Part shown: in pieces, positions 29,848 through 37,297 of the stretch | Layout: each line of letters opens with the position of its first letter | Position numbering within the stretch: position 1 is the stretch's first letter | Assembly (NCBI GenBank): GCA_029433365.1 | Contig: JAQTHZ010000001.1 | Coordinates: forward strand, 372,001 to 436,000 | Length of the DNA: 64,000 nucleotides | Direction of reading: 5' to 3' | Source: Orbaceae bacterium ESL0721 | Lineage (GTDB): Bacteria > Pseudomonadota > Gammaproteobacteria > Enterobacterales > Orbaceae | Made by a program: the position numbers and the translations under genes | The notes under the pieces: generated by a model | Told to the model about the DNA's origin: nothing | The model's database searches: none | The model's input: the letters and a program-made list of their open reading frames with translations, nothing else

Positions 29848-31269
29848 CTATTTTGTCTCTTTAGTTCCAATATTTTGAATATTGGTTGGTAATTCAATAA
29901 TAAAACGCGTGTGATGCTCATCTGACAGCACATATATTAACCCTTTATGTGCTTCGATAATTGTCTTCACAATTGCTAAACCAATGCCCGCCCCTTCACC
30001 ATTACGTTGTCTTGACTCATCAACACGATAGAAGCGATCAAAAAGATGATCTAAATGGAACTCATCTATCTTTTTACCCGGATTTGCAATAACAATTTTT
30101 ACCCAATTTGCACTAAGCTGATCTAACTCAATAGTAATTTGACCATTTATTGGCGTATGTCGTATGGCATTTGAGAGAATATTACTAACTGCTCTTGAGA
30201 TCATATTCCTATCACCTTGAATCGGTTTACAGTCACCAAGCAATTTGATAGTGATATTTTTCTCTTCACTTAATGGTTCAAAATAGTCAATAAAATCAAT
30301 CATAAATTGATGAAGATCAATCATAATCAAGTTGGGGATTAACTGTTTATTATCAGCCTGAGCCAGAAATAGCATATCGGTAATCATCTGTGATAATCGC
30401 GAATATTCTTCTAAGTTAGAGTAGAGAATTTCACGATATTCGTTGGTTGTACGCGCACTATTTAAGGCAATTTCGGTTTGCGTAGTGAGATTGGTAATTG
30501 GTGTACGCATCTCATGGGCGATATCTGCGGTAAAATTCTGCTGCCGTCTGAAAGTATCTTCCATGCGGTGCAACATATTATTGAATGCTTTTACTAATGA
30601 AGCATATTTAGGTGGCACTGAGGTTGTTGAAATTCGGCTATTGAGATTCTTCCAATTAATTTTCTCAATCTTCTTAATCAATAGGTTGATCGGTTTTTGG
30701 GTAAAATAGATTGTGGTCAATGTTGCTAGAAGCGCAATAATGCAAGAGAGAATAATCAAAAGCCTCAAACCATCATGCAGACGCTTAATAAACTCAAGCT
30801 GTAGATCACGATTAATTGCAACAATGGTTGTAAATTGATGCTTATCATCAATAACTAATTTAGAGGCTGCAATACGATATGAGGATCTACTGGTCTCCCA
30901 AATGGTCGACGTGTGATCTTGCATAATTTGATCTAAATTGATCTGGGACTGGGCGATGGTGAGAATTGGGCCTCGCGTACGATAGATAACTTTACCTGTA
31001 TCATCAATAATATAGACAAATAGACGCTGATGCCTAGCCAAAATAATTAGCAAATTTTGCAAAAACTCTTCACGATTATCTATGGGGTAAAAGTAGGTAA
31101 TCTCACTCTCTATTGAGTGAATCACTGAATTGAGTTCACTAATATTTTGTTGAATAGAGAACTCCTCAAATGATCGTTCAATCAATTGGCTCAAACTATA
31201 GAGCAGACCACAGGTAAAAAGGCAGATAATTATAGGGAATCGGACCAAAAATCGTCTATTTTGTTTCAT
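29848..31269 (-). CDS. CusS/PcoS-like heavy-metal sensor histidine kinase
   Basis: Membrane sensor kinase partner of the adjacent response regulator. Membrane helices at about residues 10-28 and 168-188 enclose a ~140-residue periplasmic sensor domain. HAMP, then HisKA with phospho-acceptor H252 (FTADIAHEMRTPITNL), and an HATPase domain (NAIRHTP, GEGAGIGLAIVKTI). The sequence is of the CusS group, but the ligand cannot be inferred: no metal efflux genes are adjacent. 473 residues, 7 bp after the regulator gene. Confidence 0.85.
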   Translation of the reverse strand: MKQNRRFLVRFPIIICLFTCGLLYSLSQLIERSFEEFSIQQNISELNSVIHSIESEITYFYPIDNREEFLQNLLIILARHQRLFVYIIDDTGKVIYRTRGPILTIAQSQINLDQIMQDHTSTIWETSRSSYRIAASKLVIDDKHQFTTIVAINRDLQLEFIKRLHDGLRLLIILSCIIALLATLTTIYFTQKPINLLIKKIEKINWKNLNSRISTTSVPPKYASLVKAFNNMLHRMEDTFRRQQNFTADIAHEMRTPITNLTTQTEIALNSARTTNEYREILYSNLEEYSRLSQMITDMLFLAQADNKQLIPNLIMIDLHQFMIDFIDYFEPLSEEKNITIKLLGDCKPIQGDRNMISRAVSNILSNAIRHTPINGQITIELDQLSANWVKIVIANPGKKIDEFHLDHLFDRFYRVDESRQRNGEGAGIGLAIVKTIIEAHKGLIYVLSDEHHTRFIIELPTNIQNIGTKETK

Positions 31270-31276
31270 CTATTAT

Positions 31277-31963
31277 TTATTCAGTTTCGTCAATCACATC
31301 TAATTTATAACCCATACCGCGCACAGTATGAATCAATTTTGGTTCGAATGATGCATCGATCTTATTGCGTAAACGGCGAATTGCCACATCGATAACATTG
31401 GTATCACTATCAAAATTCATATCCCACACTTGCGAAGCAATTAGTGAACGTGGCAACACTTCACCGGGATAACGTAAAAAATACTCTAATAACAGGAACT
31501 CTTTATTGGTGAGATCAATCCGTTTACCTGACCGAGTCACTGATCGTTTTGGGAGATCCACAACTAAATCAGCAATACTTAGTTGATGATTATTGACCTG
31601 AGGGACATTACGTCTTAAGAGCGATTTCACCCGCGCTAATAATTCAGCAAAAGAGAAAGGTTTAACCAAATAGTCATCAGCACCTAGATTTAACCCTTTC
31701 ACTTTATCGTCAACATTGCCCATTGCAGTTAACAGCATAATTTGCGTCTCTTTACCTGCATTGCGTAAGGATTGTAAAATTTTCCAACCACTTATATCGG
31801 GTAACATCACATCTAAAATAATAAGATCATAATCTTCAGTCATTGCCCGGTGATAACCGTCTAAGCCATTACCAATGAGATCGACAATAAAACCTGATTC
31901 AACTAAACCTTGACGAAGATATTCACCGGTTTTGATCTCATCTTCAACAACTAATAACTTCAT
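31277..31963 (-). CDS. CusR-like OmpR-family response regulator
   Basis: Two-component DNA-binding regulator. Receiver domain [20 protein letters not shown] with phospho-acceptor D51 ([10 protein letters not shown]) and [14 protein letters not shown]-terminal winged helix ending [15 protein letters not shown] ... [11 protein letters not shown]. The ATG at 31963 is chosen over one ten codons upstream because it matches the CusR N-terminus and AGGAAA lies nine bases before it. 228 residues. First gene of the regulator-kinase operon. Confidence 0.88.
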   Translation of the reverse strand: MKLLVVEDEIKTGEYLRQGLVESGFIVDLIGNGLDGYHRAMTEDYDLIILDVMLPDISGWKILQSLRNAGKETQIMLLTAMGNVDDKVKGLNLGADDYLVKPFSFAELLARVKSLLRRNVPQVNNHQLSIADLVVDLPKRSVTRSGKRIDLTNKEFLLLEYFLRYPGEVLPRSLIASQVWDMNFDSDTNVIDVAIRRLRNKIDASFEPKLIHTVRGMGYKLDVIDETE

Positions 31964-32047
31964 CTTAGATATTTTCCTATGTATTTTTATCAAGTTAACA
32001 TCTATATTAGCATAGATTATAAATTAACATTCAATCATGATCTGTTA

Positions 32048-32097
32048 ATGACTTTTTTGTAACAGATTTGTCATACACTTATAAGATTAAATCTGTT
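32048..32097. promoter_or_regulatory. Inverted repeats upstream of the CusRS-like operon
   Basis: Two nested inverted repeats: ATGAC (32048-32052) with GTCAT (32070-32074), and a perfect 9-bp pair AACAGATTT (32061-32069) with AAATCTGTT (32089-32097). The E. coli CusR box has ATGAC/GTCAT half-sites 11 bp apart start to start; here they are 22 bp apart. Likely operator for the local regulator. Confidence 0.4.
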
Positions 32098-32217
32098 ATA
32101 GTATTCACACAATAACCCGTGAGACTAGATAGTATTGTTTCATTGTTTTATTGTTTTATTTCCTTTCATCCATTCCTTGCAATTTAATGCAGCCCTAGTT
32201 TACTAGGGTTTTTTTTT
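32092..32217 (+). ncRNA. Candidate small RNA divergent from the CusRS-like operon
   Basis: A plausible promoter (TTGTAA 32057-32062, 17-bp spacer, TATAAG 32080-32085) and a strong terminator (CCCTAG 32193-32198, loop TTTA, CTAGGG, then nine T) face right with no gene between or immediately after. The implied transcript is about 125 nt with a U-rich unstructured middle and a terminal U tract, as in Hfq-dependent sRNAs. No similarity to a known sRNA was recognised. The rest of the 31964-32551 gap is AT-rich repeat. Confidence 0.4.
32193..32217 (+). terminator. Rho-independent terminator without an annotated gene
   Basis: Six-bp G+C-containing stem, four-base loop, nine consecutive T. It faces right toward the 3' end of leftward trmA, so it cannot serve trmA. 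Confidence 0.8.
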
Positions 32218-32485
32218 GCCTAACTATTTTGTAAATACCTTATCCCATCTCATTTTGCGGACATTTTGTAGCTAGTTTTTAATACTCTATTTTTAAGACT
32301 AAATTTTTAATAAATGAAAATACATCTTTACATCATATTACTGTTTTAGATAAAAATTACGGATGATAATCATCTAGTAAGCATAAAAATATATTTAATC
32401 TTAAAGATTTTTTAATTTGCTCATCTCTTTTTAATTAAGCATAATTTCAAAATTATCGATAAAATTCAGCTAATCTTCAATTTAG

Positions 32486-32560
32486 TTAATCTATACTTTA
32501 TTAATCTATAGTTTATTAATCTATAGTTTAGCTAATTTATAGATAATTAATCTAAAATTT
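32486..32560. repeat. 15-bp tandem array abutting trmA 3' end
   Basis: Three near-identical 15-bp units (TTAATCTATAGTTTA type, at 32486, 32501 and 32516) followed by two diverged units, the last of which overlaps the trmA stop codon. Confidence 0.75.
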
Positions 32561-33652
32561 AGTTAATACCACACCGCTCTCAATATGATCGGTATAGGGA
32601 AATTGGTCAAAAAATGCTAAATCTTTTATCGTATGTGTTTTACAGAGCTCTTTTAAGTTGTCACGCAATGTTGTTGGATTGCATGAGATATATAAAATAG
32701 TATCGTAATTTTTTAAATGGTTAAGCGTATCAACATCAAGCCCACCCCGCGGAGGATCAACTAAAACGGTATTACAATGGTAATCATCAAGATTTATCCC
32801 TTTTAAACGTTTAAATATGCGCTCTTTATTTAAGGCTGTGGTAAATTCTGCTGCTGAAAGGCGAATAATTTTTAAATTATCAATTTTATTAACTTCAATA
32901 TTATGCTGCGCCGCACTAACCGATGTTTTCGCTATCTCAGTTGCTAATATTTGTCGAAAGTTTTGGGATAGCGCAACTGAAAAATTACCATTACCACAGT
33001 AAAACTCCAGCAGATCGCCAGTTGATCCTCTCGTCGCTTCAACTGCCCAAGTTAGCATAGCAATATTAATCGCAGCATTAGGCTGGGTAAAACTGTTTTC
33101 AACTTGGCGATAGGTAAAATTCCGACCAAGAATTGTTAAATTTTCATCTACATAATCGACATCTATTGCGATTTTCTGATTAGTTGCGCGACCAACTATA
33201 TGGAGTGATAGACCTTGTTGCAATAGATCCTTTCGCAATTTTTTCGCAGCAGTGACCCAACTTTCATCCAATTTTTTATGGTAGATAAGTGTAATGACCA
33301 AATCACCACTTAAAGTAGCCAGATAGTCAATTTGAAATAGGAGTTCACGTAGTAAGTCATTCGCTTTTAATAATGGAATAATCTTTTCCATTGCTAAATT
33401 AATAGTGGGTGATGCAATAGGGAATGTGTCAACTCTAATTCGCTTTTTACTCTCTTTATCATACATTACATGATAAAGCTCTTCCCCATTATGCCAAATT
33501 CGAAACTCTGCTCGCATACGATAGTGGCTTATTGGTGATGGGTAGATTTTCAATTCCGGCAACGGGAATTCTGCCAATATCTGTTTTAAATTGTCCGTTT
33601 TATTATTGAGCTGTTTGGTATATAAATCATTAGAAAAAGCGCTATAAATCAT
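32552..33652 (-). CDS. trmA: tRNA (uracil-5-)-methyltransferase
   Basis: SAM-dependent enzyme making m5U54 in the T loop of tRNA. Conserved segments include YRMRAEFRIWH, FTQPNAAIN, LLEFYCGNGNFSVALS (SAM motif), LVDPPRGGL and the catalytic-Cys motif ILYISCNPTTLRDNL. 366 residues, as in E. coli. Single gene; its 3' end runs into a 15-bp tandem array. Confidence 0.96.
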   Translation of the reverse strand: MIYSAFSNDLYTKQLNNKTDNLKQILAEFPLPELKIYPSPISHYRMRAEFRIWHNGEELYHVMYDKESKKRIRVDTFPIASPTINLAMEKIIPLLKANDLLRELLFQIDYLATLSGDLVITLIYHKKLDESWVTAAKKLRKDLLQQGLSLHIVGRATNQKIAIDVDYVDENLTILGRNFTYRQVENSFTQPNAAINIAMLTWAVEATRGSTGDLLEFYCGNGNFSVALSQNFRQILATEIAKTSVSAAQHNIEVNKIDNLKIIRLSAAEFTTALNKERIFKRLKGINLDDYHCNTVLVDPPRGGLDVDTLNHLKNYDTILYISCNPTTLRDNLKELCKTHTIKDLAFFDQFPYTDHIESGVVLTKF

Positions 33653-34015
33653 ATTTTAATGCGAAAACCCAGATCAAAAGAGAGCGGCATTATATACTAA
33701 TTTTTGGCAATGATGTAGCACTCTTCATTTTGTTTATCTATAAATTTTTCTATCTTATTTTATTGAATCTTTATTATCTAAACTATTAAAATAATGTAAC
33801 TATTTTTAAACAACCTCCCTAGTTTTTTGAATATTATATCTTGTTAAACCCTAAAACATCACGAAATAGTGATATTACAAACATCAACCCTAAAGCATTC
33901 TTTAAAGCTGTTTTTTAAAACAGTTTTTTTAGAGCTGTTTATTTAAGGCTGTTTATTTAAGGAATGATTTTTTAAAATTATCTTTTTAAAAATGGTCTTA
34001 AAATCTTTTAATAGA
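33653..34015. other. ygbA-trmA spacer with dispersed motifs and duplications
   Basis: 363 bp, no gene. It holds the dispersed 13-mer (minus, 33847-33859), one 14-mer array unit (minus, 33883-33896), a short hairpin CTGTTTT/AAAACAG near 33908-33923, and a directly repeated GCTGTTTATTTAAG near 33934-33962. Confidence 0.6.
33847..33896 (-). repeat. Dispersed 13-mer and one 14-mer array unit
   Basis: Minus-strand ATGTTTTAGGGTT at 33847-33859 and minus-strand GCTTTAGGGTTGAT at 33883-33896 lie 23 bp apart, separated by an ATCAC/GTGAT hairpin. This is the only place where both motif classes occur together. Confidence 0.7.
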
Positions 34016-34381
34016 TTAGCGGCGAATAAGCGTTTTATACATATGCAATAACGCTTTAGTAGGATGGTAGATAAGCATTCTTGGTCCTGCAAAACGCATC
34101 ACCTCTTTTACACGCGCTTTATAGTCGCTACGGTAGCAATGTTTAGGACAACGTTTACACGTTGTTTTCTGCTCGCCAAAGCGGCACATACTTAAACGTT
34201 TATGCGCATATTGTAGTAAATCTGCGCACTCATCACAGAGTTGACTATTTGACTGCTTTTCTGATACATGACGATGTTTAGAGCGACAATAGATGGCAAT
34301 CATCATGTCTCCTGCTCTTGTCTGATTTTTGGACCTAAATTTTTCACAATCATAGTTAATATCCGTAGGTAAAAAACCCAA
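34016..34381 (-). CDS. ygbA: YgbA-like nitrous-oxide-stimulated-promoter family protein
   Basis: Small Cys-rich protein family (PF11756). In E. coli ygbA responds to nitric oxide through NsrR; its molecular role is not clear. Conserved core: MMIAIYCRSKHR, LCDECADLLQYAHKRLSMCRFGEQKTTCKRCPKHCY, and VMRFAGPRMLIYHPTKALLHM. The TTG at 34381 gives 121 residues and retains the EKFRSKNQTRAGDMMIAIYC stretch, which resembles the family N-terminus. The ATG at 34303 has a better ribosome-binding site (AGGAG) but would remove it. Start uncertain. Confidence 0.82.
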   Translation of the reverse strand: MGFLPTDINYDCEKFRSKNQTRAGDMMIAIYCRSKHRHVSEKQSNSQLCDECADLLQYAHKRLSMCRFGEQKTTCKRCPKHCYRSDYKARVKEVMRFAGPRMLIYHPTKALLHMYKTLIRR

Positions 34382-34526
34382 TTAATAACGACAATAAACT
34401 ACTTTTTAAAACAAAAGATGCTAAAATAATTTCCCTTTGATTACCATCATTAAAAGCAATCACCACAAACTATTACGATGGATTATTTCGATTAACTATC
34501 AACTGTCATCAAAAGGATTGATAACT

Positions 34527-35357
34527 ATGGCAAGAATAATCAATAAAGATACTGTTGTATGTATGTCACTATCTGCCCGTCCCGGTAATTTTGGCACGCG
34601 GTTTCAGAACTATCTATTTGAAAAACTTGATCTTAATTACCTCTATAAAGCATTTACGACTAAAAATTTAAAAGATGCTATTTATGGTATAAGAGCCTTA
34701 AGTATTAGGGGCTGTGCTATCTCAATGCCATTTAAACAAGCTTGTATAGAATTTATCGACGAGCTTGATCCATCCGCAGAATCTATCCATGCAGTCAATA
34801 CGATTGTTAATAGTGATGGATACCTTAAAGCCTATAATACCGACTATATTGCTGTGCAAAATCTAATCAAACAGAATAACATTGATAATAGCACCCCTTT
34901 TGTACTAAAAGGGAGTGGCGGTATGGCAAATGCGGTGATTGGCGCTTTTTATGATGCTGGTTTTAAAAATGGGGTTGTTGCTGCCCGTAATCAAGAGCGC
35001 GGGGCTCAGTTAGCTGAACGATATGGTTATCAGTGGGTAAGTGATGAGAGTGAAGTTGCGCCATCGAAAGCAGAGCTGATTATTAATGTAACGCCAATTG
35101 GGATGGCTCATGGTATTGAAGCTGACGATTTAGCTTTCCCTGAAGCGATGATCAAGCAAGCAGAGATAGTTTTTGATGTTGTTGCCATACCTGTCATGAC
35201 GCCAATGCTAAAATATGCGACTCAGTTGGGTAAAAAAATCATCTCTGGTGCTGATGTTGCAGCTATTCAAGCAGTAGAGCAGTTTGTTTTATATACTGGA
35301 ATTCGTCCATCAGAAGATCTCGTCCAAGAGGCGGCTGAATTTGCCAGAGCCGGTTAA
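34527..35357 (+). CDS. Shikimate 5-dehydrogenase-like protein (HI0607 type)
   Basis: NAD(P)-dependent dehydrogenase of the AroE superfamily. The protein matches the Haemophilus HI0607 (SDH-like) branch: NKDTVVCMSLSARPGNFGTRFQNYL, IRGCAISMPFKQAC with the catalytic Lys, ESIHAVNTIVN, AYNTDYIA, and a nucleotide-binding VLKGSGGMANAVIGAF. Enzymes of that branch have low activity on shikimate, so the true substrate is open. ATG at 34527 is preceded by AAAGGATTG; in-frame codons further upstream are not conserved. 276 residues, stand-alone. Confidence 0.85.
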   Translation: MARIINKDTVVCMSLSARPGNFGTRFQNYLFEKLDLNYLYKAFTTKNLKDAIYGIRALSIRGCAISMPFKQACIEFIDELDPSAESIHAVNTIVNSDGYLKAYNTDYIAVQNLIKQNNIDNSTPFVLKGSGGMANAVIGAFYDAGFKNGVVAARNQERGAQLAERYGYQWVSDESEVAPSKAELIINVTPIGMAHGIEADDLAFPEAMIKQAEIVFDVVAIPVMTPMLKYATQLGKKIISGADVAAIQAVEQFVLYTGIRPSEDLVQEAAEFARAG

Positions 35358-35396
35358 CGAGAAGTCTAATTAACAAAATCCACCACAATTGTATTT

Positions 35397-35434
35397 AGTG
35401 CATACTTGTTTATCGGTATGCACTCAAATTTTTT
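35397..35434 (+). terminator. Terminator after the AroE-like gene
   Basis: Nine-bp perfect stem AGTGCATAC (35397-35405) / GTATGCACT (35416-35424), ten-base loop, then CAAA and six T. Confidence 0.75.
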
Positions 35435-35619
35435 GTTGTACTAACACCTATTTAAAACGTCATATATTATATTTACGCCCGCCAAAGATAACAAAAAATC
35501 CTACATTTTTTTATGCGCTTATCTTTCATCTTTAGTAGTGTAACTGGTGAATTGATGCTATTTTAGCTACTGTTATATAGGGTTTTTACTTATGAATTGA
35601 ACAAAATAGAGGAGATAGA

Positions 35620-36012
35620 ATGATGAAAAACTATATTGCACTACTGGCTCTCTTTTTAGGTTCGCTTTTACTTACTGGCTGTGGTAACCCCAAACCGGAC
35701 GAGGTGGCAAAAGATTTTTACCTTGCTATGGTAAAAAAAGATGTGAATAAACTCTATAACATGATGTATATCTATGACAATAATCAACCCAAGAAAGAGG
35801 TCGTTAAAGGTAAAATGACCACTGCGGTTAATGACGCATCAGACAGCATAGCGTCAAAAGGTGGAATTAAACAGATTGCTGTTGATAAGGTTTCTGAGAG
35901 AGATGACAACGCTATTGTGGTACTCAATGTTGCATATAATAATGGTTCAACTGAAAAAGCGAAGATCATATTACATAAACAAGATAATAGTTGGAAAGTT
36001 GTACTGCATTAA
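35620..36012 (+). CDS. DUF4878-type lipoprotein, copy 1
   Basis: Predicted lipoprotein of 130 residues: signal MMKNYIALLALFLGSLLLTGCGN with lipobox LTGC. The body is a small alpha+beta domain of the DUF4878 / NTF2-like type (DEVAKDFYLAMVKKDVNKLYNMMYIYDN ... IVVLNVAYNNGSTEKAKIILHKQDNSWKVVLH). GGAGATAGA precedes the first of two tandem ATG codons. A close paralogue follows at 36226. Function unknown; probably periplasmic and lipid-anchored. Confidence 0.8.
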   Translation: MMKNYIALLALFLGSLLLTGCGNPKPDEVAKDFYLAMVKKDVNKLYNMMYIYDNNQPKKEVVKGKMTTAVNDASDSIASKGGIKQIAVDKVSERDDNAIVVLNVAYNNGSTEKAKIILHKQDNSWKVVLH

Positions 36013-36059
36013 TCTATATCATCCAATATTTAGTTAATTAATTGTCATTTTTTATCATG

Positions 36060-36085
36060 ACCCTACTTAAAATCGTAGGGTTTTT
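36060..36085 (+). terminator. Terminator between the paralogous lipoprotein genes
   Basis: CCCTAC (36061-36066) pairs with GTAGGG (36075-36080), eight-base loop, then five T. Confidence 0.65.
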
Positions 36086-36225
36086 CTCCTCTCTTTTCTC
36101 ATCTATTGTGGTTAAAAAATAAGTAGCAAATAGTTCTTCTTTTCTATATTATTTTCGGCGCTTTTAACTAATATTATTAACTGATATTTCAACTAACCAA
36201 TAAAAGAGTAAAAGGAGATACAATA

Positions 36226-36633
36226 ATGAAAAAATGGGTTGCTACTTTTTTGATTTTTATTTTTGCAGTAATGATAAATGGTTGTAATAATTCAAATTCT
36301 GATCCTGGGGCAGTTGCAAAAGAGTTTTATGCAGCGGTAATAAATAAGGATTCCGACAAAATTTTTAAAATAATGTATATCTCTGATGATAAGACAACCA
36401 ATAGTCTAATGAGTAAAAGTTATATGGATAGTAAACTCAATATGATTATTAATAATGCAGCAAGTAGAATGGAAGCTAGAGGTGGTGTAAAAAGCGTTGA
36501 TGTTACAGATGTTGAGATTAAAGATGGAAATGCTATCGCTACGATGAACGTTGTTTACAACAATGGTACCAAACAGACCGATTATGTTGTATTACACAAA
36601 ACAGATGATGGCTGGAAAGTGGTATTACGCTAA
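36226..36633 (+). CDS. DUF4878-type lipoprotein, copy 2
   Basis: 135-residue paralogue of the lipoprotein at 35620: signal with lipobox-like INGC at residue ~20 (MKKWVATFLIFIFAVMINGC), then AVAKEFYAAVINKDSDKIFKIMYISDD and a C-terminus NVVYNNGTKQTDYVVLHKTDDGWKVVLR nearly parallel to copy 1. Strong Shine-Dalgarno AAAGGAGATA. The gene for a papain-like hydrolase follows after 15 bp, suggesting co-expression. Confidence 0.8.
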   Translation: MKKWVATFLIFIFAVMINGCNNSNSDPGAVAKEFYAAVINKDSDKIFKIMYISDDKTTNSLMSKSYMDSKLNMIINNAASRMEARGGVKSVDVTDVEIKDGNAIATMNVVYNNGTKQTDYVVLHKTDDGWKVVLR

Positions 36634-36648
36634 ATATAATCTTGCGAT

Positions 36649-37224
36649 ATGGCAACTTTCAAGATCTTAATAAGTAGTCTCTCTCTACTATTGTGGTTTC
36701 CGCTTAATGCGTGGGCAATCACAATTCCCAAAGAGATAGTGGAAGGCGATCTGGTTTTCCGTACTGGTGATGAGCCGATTAGTGCTATCATCAAATCCGT
36801 AGATTCAAGTGGTTTTAGCCATGTTGGGATGATCTTTTTTCAAGATGGAGAGCCATTTATTATCCACGCTACACCTGCCGAACATCAAGAGCGTAAAGAC
36901 GGTGTTACGGTCGATACGCTCGATTTTTTTATCTCCCACGCAATAGATCAATCTGTCACTTACTATCATGTCGATGCAACAGCCGATGAGCGTAAGCAAG
37001 CTGTTGCAGCGGCACTTACCTATGTTGGCACCCCTTTCTCAATTGATCCAGATCAAGGTACCTACTGCACAGAGCTAGTGGTAAATGCTTGGCAAAATGC
37101 GGGGATAAATATAACAACTGGTAGTAAGGAGATACACATACCCGGGTTAAAGAGTCAGATTATTTTTCCTGACAATGTGATAGCAGCAGATAGAGTTATC
37201 TATATTGGCAGTAGTGATAATTAA
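36649..37224 (+). CDS. YiiX/YebB-like NlpC/P60-superfamily cysteine hydrolase
   Basis: Permuted papain-like amidase/peptidase with signal peptide (MATFKILISSLSLLLWFPLNAWA), so likely periplasmic. Residues EGDLVFRTGDEPISAIIKSVDSSGFSHVGMIFF carry the conserved His (SHVG), and GTYCTELVVNAWQNAGI carries the catalytic Cys. This order, His before Cys, is typical of the permuted YiiX/YaeF group. 191 residues. The ATG has no clear ribosome-binding site and may be translated by coupling to the lipoprotein gene upstream. Confidence 0.82.
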   Translation: MATFKILISSLSLLLWFPLNAWAITIPKEIVEGDLVFRTGDEPISAIIKSVDSSGFSHVGMIFFQDGEPFIIHATPAEHQERKDGVTVDTLDFFISHAIDQSVTYYHVDATADERKQAVAAALTYVGTPFSIDPDQGTYCTELVVNAWQNAGINITTGSKEIHIPGLKSQIIFPDNVIAADRVIYIGSSDN

Positions 37225-37297
37225 CACTATCACTACTTTTATACAAATATTAACTGCTATTAACTTCTATTAATTACTTACTTTTATTAATTACTCA

